A stretch of 64,000 nucleotides of DNA from Blastocladiella emersonii ATCC 22665 (taxonomy: Eukaryota; Blastocladiomycota; Blastocladiomycetes; Blastocladiales; Blastocladiaceae), in contig JANHCV010000009.1 in assembly GCA_025594325.1 (NCBI GenBank), positions 1 through 64,000 of the forward strand, in the 5' to 3' direction. The notes beneath the pieces were generated by a model, which was not told where the DNA came from, searched no databases, and saw only the letters and a program-made list of their open reading frames with translations. Shown here piece by piece: positions 1 through 10,545 of the stretch; position 1 is the first letter of the stretch, and every line of letters starts with the position of its first letter. The position numbers and the translations under genes are program-made.

Positions 1-2929
1 AATTTGTAATCATTGTTTTTTTCGCCAGATTAAAATATTACGTAATCCTGCTTTACGAATACACTCCACGTAATATATTTGAATTTATAAAATTATACAC
101 AAGACGATTGTCCAGTCAGAACTGCGTAATCCTTATCACGTTCCGCCGTCCATTTCGAAAAGTGTGTTTGGCGTTATTATTTCATTGTTTTCTGCTCTAC
201 TCTCGTTTTCTATTCTCCTCTATCACTCGCATTGATTGCTGTTCAGGTTTACCCGCTACATGAAGCACTAAGTCTACGACATTTGCTGCTCATGCAATTC
301 GCAACCAAGTCGTACCACGCCGACCTTCTTCTGCGCAGGTTCTATTAGTGGACAGTCATTCGTATCACTGTGCGGGCCTTTTAATAATGAATCGTGGGGA
401 TTCGTTCACAATCCTCGTTTTCGCTTGAGTTCGCTTGCGCCGCAGCACTTGGTTTGCCTCAATTCTGCTCAAGTTTCGCACTTTTCTCTTCGCCCAGTAC
501 GACTTCTTCTGGATTGCTGGCACCGTGTGGCTATTCTATTTATCCACACTTATCCGCGTTGACTTGCTCTGTAACGCATGCTCGTAAAGTCGATTCTCAG
601 CCCCCTTGCATTAGATCCGTCACGCGGTCTCGAAGTATTTACGGAATGCCTGCACCGACTCCCAGAGGCCCATCCTCCCTCTCAAGAGTCTACAGTTTAA
701 AACGCGGGGTGTACAGACGCGCGCGCGTGCAGAACTTTGCAATCACGCTTTGCTTCGCTTCCACGCGGAAGACCGACCCATGGCTCTCTCGTTGTCCAGC
801 GCAACCTTTTTGTGATTTCTGGCCGCGTTTTGGCTCGTTGATGGCGCGCTCCATACACATGTAGACTCGCGTCGCGCGTGGGTTTGAGATGCACTTTGAC
901 CAGGTCCGATCCCCTTAGTCGTCCAAGCCCACGTCCCACACATTTTCTGAGGCAACAACGCGCCGTTAATACCCTGCTTTATAAGTTTCTTTCTTCGCTT
1001 TGCTTTCTATTTGCTGCGTGAGCGCGGCGTGTGGGGCGCAGATGCGCTAAGAGTGCGTGATCCCGCTCAGTTCTTGCGCATCCTAGCAGCGAGGCCATCG
1101 CGTAACGATGCTCCGCGCCGTTTGTTCAGTGCGCAAGCGTTCGCCAATACCGCATCGCGAGACAGGGAAGCGTGACAGTTGTAGTACTCGTTGATGAGCG
1201 CGCACACGCGCTGCAAGTTGATGGGCGTGGCTGCGAACGCGTCCGCCGCTATGAGGCCAGGCGGCGGCGCAGATGATGCTGGTACGGAGCTGCAGCAGTT
1301 GACTGAGAGTAAGGCAGCTGTGTTGGTCGCGCATGCAGCGTCTCCGATTCCGTTACAACAGCTTTCAGAGGCTCACAAGTCCAATCGCGACGGCCGCGGG
1401 GCGAGGAAAAGCGTATCTACACACCCGGCGACGCGGCAAGCAGTTGCGCCACGAAGATCGCGTGGTTGCAACGCAGTTTGCTATTGACGCGGCGCGGCTG
1501 ACGTGAGGTCGAGTAGCTCTTTGCTGCTTCAGGGCGCACTCGCCGCGCGCTCTGTCCAAATTGCGTCCTATTTGCGGCGCGACGGCGGACTCACAGTCGC
1601 AATCAAGGCAGACGGCCATGGCAGTGGCGCGCGGGTCACGCAATCGGGTGCACGGGTCGACCTAGCAGGCGAGTCATATGCGCGGGCTCACAATCGCGAT
1701 AAGAATAAGCGCGCAAGAGCAGCGACACGCCCGCGACCACGACCGCTGGCGGAGCGATGCCCGCGAGCAACGCGGCATCGAACAGCACCGCTGCACTGCC
1801 CTCAGCGCTACTCCCGTATACAACGCGACGAGCACACAGTCCCTGCACGCGCTCGGTCGAATCGCGTGCGGGCGTTGCGCGCACTGATGGGTCAAACGCG
1901 GTGGTGAATGGCGCATGCAGACGGGTGTGACGGGCGCGACGGCAGCTGGCGCACGCGGCGGGAAAAGCACATGGGCAGGGCGAGCTCGCGTCACGCGACG
2001 GGTGCGCGCGGGAAGATGCACCGCGCGGTCGGTGTGATGGGCACGTGCACCACGGCGAGCGCGAGCGGGACCTAGGGCGACAAGAACGTGGTCCCTGTAC
2101 ACGCAACAATGGACCGCGCCCGTGGGCGGCGGGACGAGCGCGCAGGCGAACGGGACAAGCGAGCGAGCGAGCGGGTGAGGCGAGTTCACGGCCGCGATTG
2201 CAAGGGACGGCGACGGGACGGGTACTGGTTGATCGTGTGCGTGGCGAGCGCGCTTTGTTGCGGCGCAGCGGGCGCGCAACTGCGACCTGCTTGAGCCCCG
2301 TCGCGCAGCGCTGTGAGCGCCGCGGGCTCGAACGCCAGGTCGATATCAAGCGAGGGCCGCCCTATCATGGTTGCGTAGACACAGCGGGGAGCGGCAAGAA
2401 CGAGCGACTCGCCGTCTTGGCGGCGAGCGCCGCCACCTTGTCTCACGGACGGTTGGCGGATTGCGACATGTCCCGCACGCGATACTGCCCGCATCCCGCG
2501 GTGCGCCGTGTACACGCGGCGACGCACGGCTCCGCCCCGACGCGCAGGGCCAGCTCCGTGGTCTCATTGGAAGGGCGGACAAGTCGCAGCAAGAGAGGTC
2601 ATGTATCATTTGCGACAAGTTGCATAGAGTGCGGTAGAGTTCCAAGCCAGTAAGAGGGAGGGGACGAGGGAGTGGAGAGGGAGAGGGAACCAGGAGCGGC
2701 GCGGCCTCGCGTGGCTGCGGATTGAAGTGACAGGAGCCCCTTCGGCTGGTGTTGTGCGACCCGCTCCCGCCGCCTCTCTCTGCACCTACTCCAAACCTGT
2801 GTGCTCCCTACTCGCCCTCACCTCTCGCAACTTGCTGCAATGCTATCAACCAAACATCGCCAATCTGCACTTCGCCCGCACCGTCCTCGCCGCTGCCGCA
2901 AGTGAGTCGGCTGCACCTGGCCCGGACAC
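1..2929. other. Left-edge region without a supportable gene
   Basis: The first ~400 bases are clearly AT-rich (homopolymer T and A runs), unlike the GC-rich remainder of the window. From ~1000 to 2700 the DNA is GC-rich. Its open frames are short and overlap on both strands, with arginine/alanine-rich translations typical of chance ORFs in such DNA. I saw no recognisable domain, splice pattern or tRNA. Confidence 0.5.
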
Positions 2930-3834
2930 CCTCTCCACCCTCGCTTCTCCTTCCCCGAGTCTGCGCCATCACCGCTGGACCGCCACGCCAAGGAGGCCGC
3001 CTTCACCGCGCTCGCTGCCGTGCTCGCCGACCCGCACTTCACCCGCGCCGTCGTCGCCGCGTGCTGCCCGCTCGTCCTCGACCTCGTCGCACTCATCGTG
3101 CACGCCGCTCTGCAGAACGAGTCGCCCTCCCGCAGCCCCGCCAAGTCGGCTCCCGGCAAGCGCCGCCGGACCGCTTCGCTCAGCGGTGCATCTGAGGATG
3201 CCAACGGTGCGCTCGCTGCGCGCGCAATCCGCCACATAACTCGTCCCTGATGTCCGAACTCGGCCCCCTCTCTCTCTAGCCATGGACGTGGATGCCGCGC
3301 CACCGACCGACCGCGTCGTCCATCGCCGCACCGACGGCGCACGAGTCGATGGGCATCGCGCTCGCCACGCACCGCCTGCTCGCACATGCCCCTGCGGTCT
3401 GCGGCATGTGGAACATGCACCCGCTCCGCTGAACGTGCTCGTCGACTCGCCCGTCCTCGCTCCGCGCGCGCGTGATCGTCACGCGCATCCTCGCCGAGTG
3501 CTTTGCAGTCGCCGGCGCCGAGCGTGTGGTGATTGTCTGCGGCGCGCCCGACGGCGACGCCGACTACGCATTTGAGTTCGCCGCGCGTAACACCCGTCGT
3601 GAGCGGGTTCGCTGCCGTTCCCGCCGAGAACCCGCCAACGAGGGCCCGATTATCCCGCGCCCGCCCCTCCTCCTGCGCCACTCGCTCGCGTCACTCGTCC
3701 ACTCGCCCGTCCTCGCCCCGCACGCGCGCGTGCCCAACACGCACCTCGCGCCCGCCGCCGACGGCCTGATCGAGCGCGCGGGCGTCAAGCGGTGGCGCCC
3801 GCTCCTCGCCGCGCGGGTGGACTGGCGCGCGTAG
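2930..3834 (+). pseudogene. Decayed coding region of unknown family, upstream of the LINE
   Basis: Protein-like stretches appear in successive frames without a single intact ORF. Frame 2 from about 2930 to 3248 reads as an alanine/leucine-rich helical segment followed by a basic KRRR patch and a stop. Another frame from about 3330 continues with a segment including HRLLAHAPAVCGMWNMH and then AECFAVAGAERVVIVCGA near 3500. The frame changes near 3430 and 3600, so it is broken. Bases 3599-3682 resemble 8135-8216 (both encode SGFAAVPAE followed, after a frame change here, by a PPLLL-HS motif). This segment is therefore probably related to the decayed frame after the LINE. Function unknown; it could also be the degraded 5' part of the retroelement itself. 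Confidence 0.35.
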
Positions 3835-3961
3835 AGCCCCGCGCTCGCGCCGCTCCGCGTCAGCGGCGACAGCCTCGCGGTGCTCCTCGACCGCATGGCC
3901 GCGGCGAACTCCGCCCGCGGCAACCACGTGCGTCATCATTGCGGCGCGCGCGGCGTGCGAC

Positions 3962-4960
3962 ATGGGCGTGGCGAGCCGCCGCCTCGAGGAGCGCACCGAC
4001 GCGCGCGACGACCAGTTCGAGCACAAGCTGCGCTGTCTCATCGACTCGGCGACGCGGACCAGGCGCGCGCAGGCGACCGTCGACCACGTCCAGTGCCCCG
4101 CCCCGCCCGACGGCGACGCTGGGGACGGCCCGATCATCACGCGCGAGCCCGCCGAGGTCAGGCGTGTCGTCGCCGAGCAGGTCCAGGGCTGGTTCAGCCG
4201 ATACGAGGACGGCGACGGCGACCCCGACGCGCAGCTGCCCGGCCGGTGGCAGCACGCGTTTGCGCCGCTCCAGCGCATCATCGACGACGTGTGGGACGGG
4301 CTCATGGCCGCGCCGACGCACAAGGAGCTCACCGACGTGCTCGCCGCGTCGGGCAAGGACAAGGCGCCCGGCGGCACCGGGCTCACGGTCCGGCTCCTCG
4401 AGCGGGCCGGCGAGAAGACGCACACGGCGCTGCTCGCCCTGCTCGCGGCGTGCCTGCGCACGCGGTCCGCGCCCGCGTCGTGGAAGACGGGCCTCATCTA
4501 CCTGATCCCCAAGACGAGCGCCGGGTTCACGGGCAACGCGACCAACTCGCGCCCCTTCACGCTGCTCGAGACCGCGTCCAAGGTGCTCATGAAGATCCTG
4601 CTCGAGCGCATGCACCCGGTCCTGCGCGAGCACGACGTCCTGCAGGGCGCGCGGTACTCGGCGATCCCGGGCACCGACACGACGACGATCCTGCACGCCG
4701 CCGCGCTCAAGGCGCGCATCGAGGACGGTCCGCTGTGGGCCTACTTCGAGGACAAGTCCAAGGCGTTCGACTCGGTGCCGCACGCCCTGCTCAAGCGCGC
4801 CATGCGGCGCATCCGGCTGCCGCCCGAGTTTGTCGACTTCTACTTTGACGGCATGCTGCACGGGCGCACGGCGCGCGTGCTCACAGCGTACGGCCTGTCG
4901 GACGAGGTCCGCATCGAGCGCGGGTTCCCGCAGGGCGCCGTCGAGTCACCGCTGCTGTGA
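3962..4960 (+). pseudogene. LINE reverse transcriptase, N-terminal part (fingers, motifs A and B)
   Basis: This 332-codon open segment contains the pre-RT connector, then WKTGLIYLIPK and NSRPFTLLE (RT blocks 1-2), QGARYSAIPGTDT, motif A DKSKAFDSV with the first catalytic aspartate, and motif B RGFPQGAVESPLL. It ends at TGA 4958-4960 directly after SPLL. LINE RTs usually continue SPLLW-N-L here. The bases read as if one G of a TGG codon has been lost, and the next frame picks up NLCEINRL at once. Homologous frame continues upstream of 3962 in other frames. Reading it as a decayed ORF2 is secure; the exact start is not. Confidence 0.8.
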
Positions 4961-5862
4961 ACCTGTGCGAGATCAACCGGCTCACGGTCGAGACGGGCGA
5001 CGCCGACCACGACGAGGACGCGCGCGGGTTCGGCATCACGCTCGAGGCCGGGTCGGGGCTGCGCCACGTCGGGCCCAACCGCGGGTTTGCGGCGCCGCCG
5101 TTCACGTTTCGCGCGTCGCACCGCCAGCTCGACACGCTCCGCGTCGCCGCCGTCGCCTACATGGACGACGCCGTCTTCTATGCATCCGACCGCGACCACC
5201 TGCAACGCATCGTCGACATTGTGGACGACTTCAACGGGCTCACGCGCATCAACGCGAACCCGGCCAAGGGTGCGGTCCTCCGCATGCTCTCCAAGTGGGA
5301 CGACGGCGTGCTCACGGGCGGGCCCAACGACCCGCGGAACGCGCCCATCGTCGTGCGCGGCGTCCCCGTCCCCTGGGTCGGCAAGTCGTCCCGCTACCTG
5401 GGCGTGTTCATTGACCACGCCATGCTCGGCCGCGAAGCAGCCAATACGTGCCTCGCCCTGCTCAAGGACCGCCGCATCACGGGCAAGGCCGCCGTGTACC
5501 TGCTCAACGCCGTCTTCTTCACCGCCGCAGCGTACTGCTCGCTGTTCCGCGTGCCGTCGCTCGCGCAGCTTGACCGCATTGACCAGTCAGCGCGCGCGCT
5601 CGTGCGCCGCAAGTACAAGCTGCCCAACACGTTCCCCACAGCCATGCTGCACGACCGCGACATCATCGGCCTGCATTCGCTGGCCGACCTGATCACGCAG
5701 CAGCACGTCACCGACCTGTGCGTGATGCTCAACGACCCGCGCCCGCACGGCGTGCCTGCGCGCTACGAGCTCGGCATCCTCCAGTTCCAGACGCAGTGCG
5801 CGTTCTCGCCGCTCGAGTGGCCCGACCTCGCGCTCGTGCCCATGTCCAACCAGCTGCCGTGA
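4957..5862 (+). pseudogene. LINE reverse transcriptase, C-terminal part (YMDD, thumb)
   Basis: Continues the RT in the -1 frame immediately after the lost base. It includes AYMDDAVFYA, the catalytic double-aspartate motif C, then LTRINANPAKG (motif D region) and RYLGVFID (the block E-type G-hydrophobic motif). A connector with SARALVRRKYKLP follows. It ends at TGA 5860-5862, and a TAG lies in the same frame at 5878-5880. Past both stops the frame remains protein-like. The TGA is one transition from TGG or CGA and the TAG one from CAG, consistent with substitution decay. Confidence 0.8.
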
Positions 5863-5880
5863 GTGTGGTTCGACAACTAG

Positions 5881-6345
5881 CTGCTGCTCATGCGGCGGCG
5901 CAGGATGTCGATCGTGGACCGCCGCCGCGACTACAACCTCATCGTCGCCGGCAACTGCACGCCCACGGTCCTCGTCGCGCCTGACATGACGGTGCGCGGC
6001 AAGAAGAACCAGGACCGCGTCTGGACCAAGAACCTGATCCGGTGGCTGCCCCTGTACACGCTCGAGACGCTGCTCGAGTACCCACCCGACAACGACGACG
6101 GCCTCATCGGGCGCAAGTACACGCTGCCGATGCTCCGCCGCATGGAGACCAAGGACGTGCGGCAGCTCGTCAAGGAGTTCCACGTGCCGCTCACGGACAA
6201 CGGCAACGCGCGCATGAACGCCGACGACCGCCACGTCGCCCAGATCCTGCTCGACGTGGCGAACCGCAACCACGCCCGGATCACGGACATCAGCCACGGC
6301 CAGGAAATGTACCCGCCCGCGCCGCCCATGGACGACGATCCGCCG
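5881..6345 (+). pseudogene. LINE connector between RT and RNase H
   Basis: Same frame as the preceding RT segment, resumed after two stop codons. It reads RRRRMSIVDRRRDYN and LIRWLPLYTLETLLEYPP, a plausible RT-RNase H connector. Near 6345 the translation turns into arginine/serine/proline low complexity while the protein-like reading moves one frame back, so another frameshift lies about 6340-6360. Confidence 0.6.
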
Positions 6346-6349
6346 CGCC

Positions 6350-8130
6350 CGCCGGCGCGCCGTCGCTCGTCTTCCGCCACACCCGCCCCCGCCCCGCCGC
6401 CGCGCTCATCGATCCTGTCCGCGCCGTCGGGTTCCAGATCATGCCCACCCCGGGCAACGTCGTCCTCGCGTACACGGACGGCTCGTACTACGCGGACCGC
6501 CCGGGCCCCGAGGGCGTCGCGCGCGCGGGCTCCGCCGCCGTGTTCCCGCTGCCCGACGACTACGACACGGCCACGCGCCACGATGCTGATTGCCGCGCGG
6601 CCGCCAACGGCGTCACGGACGACGACGTGGGCCACATCGCCGCCGCCAAGCTGCCGCCCGGCCCGTTCTCGTTGACGCGCGCCGAGATCCAAGCGTTCGT
6701 CCTCGCCATGTCGCAAGTCGCCGCCGGGACCGCGCTGCACATCTACTCGGACTCGCAGGCCGCCATCGAGGCCGCGCGCACGCAGCTCTCGCCGACGGCG
6801 ACGGTGCGCCAGCGCGTCCGGTGCGCGTCGAGCGACCTGTGGTCCGCGCTCCGCCTCGCGCTGCGCGACCGCAACGTCAAGGTCACCTTCTCGTGGGTCC
6901 GCGGCCACGCTGACGACCCGACCACGCCCAACAACGCCGCCGACTGCGCCGCCAAGGCCGCGGCGAACCAGCCGTCCGCCACCGACGCGTACTTTTCGAA
7001 ACGCACGCGCACCGAGTCGGACCTCCACCACGTTCCAGCCTGTTTCGACCACGAGATTGGCGGCGACTCGCGCAAGTTCATGCGCGACCTCGCGCAGGCC
7101 GACGCGGTGCTCGCCGAGAACGTGGCGCACCTCGCGCTCGCGCAGCCGCCGCCGCCCGAGCCCGTACCCACCAACGCCGCTGCAGCCGCCGCTGTAGCAG
7201 CTGCGAACGCCGCCGCCGCCCAGGCCGAGGAGCTCGACTGGGAGGCGACCGCGCTCGCGCCCCACGGCGGGTCGCGCCCACTCGTGCGCCGCACCTCGCG
7301 CGACCAGAACAAGGAGACGTTGTTCCGCCTGCGCGCGCTCGCCAACAAGCTGCCGTGCCGCGAGTCGCTGCACTCGGTCGGCCGCATCGCTGTGCCCACC
7401 TGCGGCAGGGCCAAGTGCGCCGCCGAGCCGAACCCCAAGGCCCGCTGCATCCAGTGCTGGGACGCCGACTTCAAGGCATCTCGGTGCTCGTGCGGCCTGC
7501 AGGATACGCCGTTCCACTGGTTCCAGTGCAAGCTCGTGGACGAGCAGCGCGTCGAGACGCTCAACCAGATCTCCGAGTCGTGGCTCAGCCAGCTCACGTC
7601 TGTCGGCGCGGCCAAGCACGACGCCGCCCTGAACCCCGCCGCCGGCACGCTGATCGACGCGCTGCTCGGCCCTGACCTGCTGCACGTCATGCACCTCGAC
7701 GTCAACACGCTGCGCGCCGACCGCGACGCAGCGTTCGCGACCCGCGTCGCGGCGATCCCTGCCTGGGCGATCGCGCGCCGCGACGTAAAGGAGGCTGGTC
7801 TGTCGATCCCGGGCGAGGACGCGCTGCCGCCGCTTCTCGACCTGCCCGATGCCGCCGCAATTCGCCTGTTCTCCCGCGCCATCACGCGTGGCGCGGTGCA
7901 CGCGCGCCGCGAGTTCCTGGGCAGCCTGGCCGCCGCCGCTGCCGCGATCGCGCTCCACCCGCTCCCGTCCCCGCACCACCTCGAGGTCAAGGGTATTCGC
8001 GGCCCCGCCCTGCGGAAGCCCATGCTCACCTGGTTCGCCCGCGGCCACGCGGCCCGCGAGTTCATTACAGCCGCCGTCGCGCCTGCCTGCATGCTCCACC
8101 ACGGGCTCGACGCCGACGACGCCGACGACG
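6350..8130 (+). pseudogene. LINE RNase H domain and C-terminal Cys/His finger
   Basis: RNase H-fold residues appear in order: TDGS (about 6474), RAEIQAF (about 6680), YSDSQAAIEA (about 6742) and SWVRGHADDP then NNAADCAAKAA (about 6890-6960). These supply the acidic DEDD set. After an alanine-rich spacer (about 7170-7230) comes LFRLRALANKLPCRE and then a Cys/His cluster (C-x2-C, C-x-C, H-W-x3-C, 7455-7535), the usual LINE C-terminal finger position. The reading frame stays open to about 8220. From about 7700 it is helical sequence I do not recognise and may not belong to the element. Confidence 0.75.
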
Positions 8131-9634
8131 CCGTCATGAGCGGGTTCGCCGCCGTCCCCGCCGAGCTCGTCAACGAAGGTCAAGTCGTCCCGCACCCGCC
8201 GCTGCTCCTGCACCACTCGTCGTGCCACTGTACCCGCTCCTCGGCGCACTCGAAGCCGGCATGGCCGCCGCGATGCTCGATTCCGCGGTTTTGGGGGACG
8301 CCCACGCCGCGCTCCCCGTCCTCCTGTGGGCGTGGTCCATGTGGTCGCAGTGCCTCGTGCAGCACGAGCTCAACCTGCAGCTCGACCTCACCGCGCTCTA
8401 GCGCGACCTCGTCGCCGCCCGCATGCACCTTTTGCGCAACGTGCCCGCGACGTGACCGCGACGCGGATCGCGAGCGCGACCGAGATTGTCTCGACCGCGA
8501 CGTCGAACCTTGAGCAGCTCGGGCTCGCCTGGATCCACCTCGTGCTCGCGTTCATGGAGCTACCACTACATGCGCCAGCTGCAGGGAAGCCTCGAGCTCG
8601 AGCTGCAGGTGCGCCTCGCGCTGCAGATCCGCGAAAACGACATGTCCACCAACCCGACCATCGAGTGGCTCCGCGCGCGCCTCGCGGCGGTCCCGAGCCG
8701 CTGCTGCCCATCATCACCCAGAAGAGCGACGCGCTGTCCCACAACCAGAACACGCCCGACCTCCCCGCGCCCACCACGTCCGCGTTTGGCCACGCGCTCC
8801 ACCACTACCCGGAGCCGTGCGCCACGCAGCTCGCCGCCGCGCGCGCGTACCACGACGCCCGACTCGGCCCGATCCTGTCCCGGTTGGTGCAGCTCGCGTG
8901 CGTCGCCGAGGTCCCGCTCCCGCTCGCCGAGCTCATGGCGGAGCTCACCATGCACGAGGCGTCGACTCTGCTGCAGGTGCGCAAGAAGGCGTTGGCCGAC
9001 CCAAGCACTTCCGCGACATGGGCCTGTCGTGGCGCCACGCACACATCCCCGTGTCCGAGGACGTGGTCGTGCTGCCGCCCATCGCCGCGCGTCGCCTTCA
9101 AGCCGCTCGTCGACGAGGTGACCGTCTACCACCTCCGCCTCGTCGCGCTCATGACGACGACGGCCAAGGTGCTCAGGAATCGCTCGCACGCCATCCAGCA
9201 CAACCAGGTCGAACGCGCCGTCGGGTACGCCGCCGACCTGTACAAGCTCGTCGTCACGGAACGCCGCGCGCTCGCGCCGGTCATCGCCCTCGTCGCGGAC
9301 CTTGACGCGCTCACGGCCGTCGACGCCCCTTCGGGCCACTGGACCGCGGACCCCGCCATCGTCCGCGAGCTCCTCGCGCTCAGCTCCATCGTGCTCGTCA
9401 CCAAGCTCGTCCTCGCGCTCGACCTGCGCAGTCCGCGCGCCGCGCCCGCCGTAAACGGCGCTCCGCGACGCCTGCACCGACTTCCTCGGCCGCTTCCGCG
9501 CCGCGTACCCGAGCGATACGGAAGCGGTGTCTGTCCTCAACGCGGCCCTCCCGCGCGAGTGGTTCGCGGCCAAGGCCCCCGCCTGCGCTGAACTCGAATC
9601 GCACGCGCGCACAGCGGCCCCGTTTCTACTTTAG
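8131..9634 (+). pseudogene. Decayed unknown frame, cut by the Harbinger insertion
   Basis: Protein-like sequence zigzags between all three plus frames with interrupting stops. Successive segments include PLLGALEAGMAAAMLDSAV (about 8232), LQVRLALQIRENDMSTN (about 8605), HDARLGPILSRLVQLACVA (about 8850), VYHLRLVALMTTTAKVLRN (about 9125) and LRDACTDFLGRFRAAYP (about 9463). The composition is helical and leucine/alanine-rich; I recognise no family. The last frame ends in TAG 9632-9634, made of the last two bases of the TTA target duplication plus the first G of the transposon. Without the element the same frame continues for another 15 codons (12081-12126). It may be an old LINE C-terminal region or an unrelated host gene. 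Confidence 0.5.
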
Positions 9635-9668
9635 GGCCCGTTTGGTTCCGGGGTGAATCAGGTGGATC
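9634..9668. repeat. Left terminal inverted repeat of the Harbinger element
   Basis: Starts GGGCCCGTTTGGTTC, then six or so unmatched bases, then ATCAGGTGGATCA. This is the inverse of the right end. The TTA immediately outside (9631-9633) is the target-site duplication. Confidence 0.9.
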
Positions 9669-9767
9669 AATCGATTTTACACGGTCCGGTGTTCACCCAG
9701 CTGAAACGTGGCATTTTCACCCCGTCGCGTTCATCGCGGCGTTTGGGTCGACCCCCGGATGAGCTGA

Positions 9768-10232
9768 ATGGAACCCTCGTCGCTGAATTGCCCGTCTGCT
9801 CGCCCCCGAAACCTTCAGGCTGTGCTTCCCGGCCTATATAAACGCTGTTTTCCTTCGTGGGGCGGCTCGACCACCACCGGCGAGTACTCGCACCTCGAGC
9901 AGGACGGCAAGGAGTCTGGTGACGTGGAAGGTGTCGATGGTCAAGACGACGCGGCCCCCGCCAGCAAGCGCAGCCGCACTTCGGACAGCAGCTCGCGTCG
10001 CCTCTCGGACTCGGAATTCCTCATGGGCATCAAGGAGGTGTTCCAGAGCGTCGCGACCGCCGACTCCAAGCCCGTCCTGACCGCCGCACTTGAATGGGTC
10101 CAGGACGCGTACAACGACAATGAAGAGTACCAGATCGACGTCGCCACCCGCCTGACCGAGGATCAAGCGCTTCGCGTCATGGCCGTGTCCGAATCGAAGC
10201 GCAAGCGCATCCTCGAGATTTTCATTCAGTAG
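9768..10232 (+). CDS. Harbinger element small ORF, function unknown
   Basis: An open frame inside the transposon on the strand opposite the transposase. The frame spans 154 codons from ATG 9768, but a TATA box (9835-9842) lies inside that span. If that TATA is used, the next in-frame ATG is 10024, giving a 69-aa protein beginning MGIKEVFQSV. The C-terminal part is acidic/helical (AALEWVQDAYNDNEEYQ) and ends in a basic KRKR stretch. PIF/Harbinger elements usually carry a second, Myb/SANT-like DNA-binding protein. I cannot see a Myb tryptophan pattern here, so the role is inferred only from position. The start codon is unresolved. Confidence 0.5.
   Translation: MEPSSLNCPSARPRNLQAVLPGLYKRCFPSWGGSTTTGEYSHLEQDGKESGDVEGVDGQDDAAPASKRSRTSDSSSRRLSDSEFLMGIKEVFQSVATADSKPVLTAALEWVQDAYNDNEEYQIDVATRLTEDQALRVMAVSESKRKRILEIFIQ
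9835..9842 (+). promoter_or_regulatory. TATA box inside the Harbinger element
   Basis: TATATAAA about 200 bp from the left TIR, on the plus strand. It would drive the small ORF from a start downstream of the TATA and argues against ATG 9768. Confidence 0.5.
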
Positions 10233-10545
10233 CTCACTCGCACATGTCCCCCTCCCCTCGCGTTGCTTCCTGGCCTTGTTCTCGCCCATTTGTGTCCAAT
10301 ACATCTGGCTTTGTGTCCATCGTATCTTCAATCGTTACCCTTCGCTCGAAAATGACGCGACTCGTTGAGAAACGCGTGGTTCGCAAAGTGTCTCACACGT
10401 CACGTGATTGATCGACGCGTCTCCACCGATGCGTTCTGACCTCAGCGACGCGTCAAATCATCTAGAATCGCTTATATAACATTATAGTACTTGACAAATC
10501 AGTATATTACAGCATGCATGCGGGTACAACAATTATTTCGCGCCT

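Larger units (their letters stand above)
3840..8130 (+). mobile_element. Degenerate non-LTR (LINE-type) retroelement
   Basis: The order is pre-RT region, reverse transcriptase, RNase H and a C-terminal Cys/His finger, as in Tad/I-like LINEs. All parts are on the plus strand but spread over three frames. The RT carries DKSKAFD (motif A, about 4751), GFPQGAVESP (motif B, about 4922-4951) and YMDD (motif C, 5158-5169). RNase H carries TDGS, RAEIQA, SDSQAA and NNAAD with W-x-x-GH. I found no LTRs, poly(A) tail or clear target-site duplication, so both ends are approximate. The endonuclease that such elements normally carry before the RT was not recognised and is lost or beyond recognition. One apparent 1-base deletion, two in-frame stops and a second frame change show the copy is inactive. 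Confidence 0.8.

Noticed and set aside
5931..8249. Long minus-strand frame opposite the LINE
   Set aside because: Antisense of RNase H and connector sequence; arginine/glycine/valine-rich with no motif. The plus-strand catalytic residues decide the strand.
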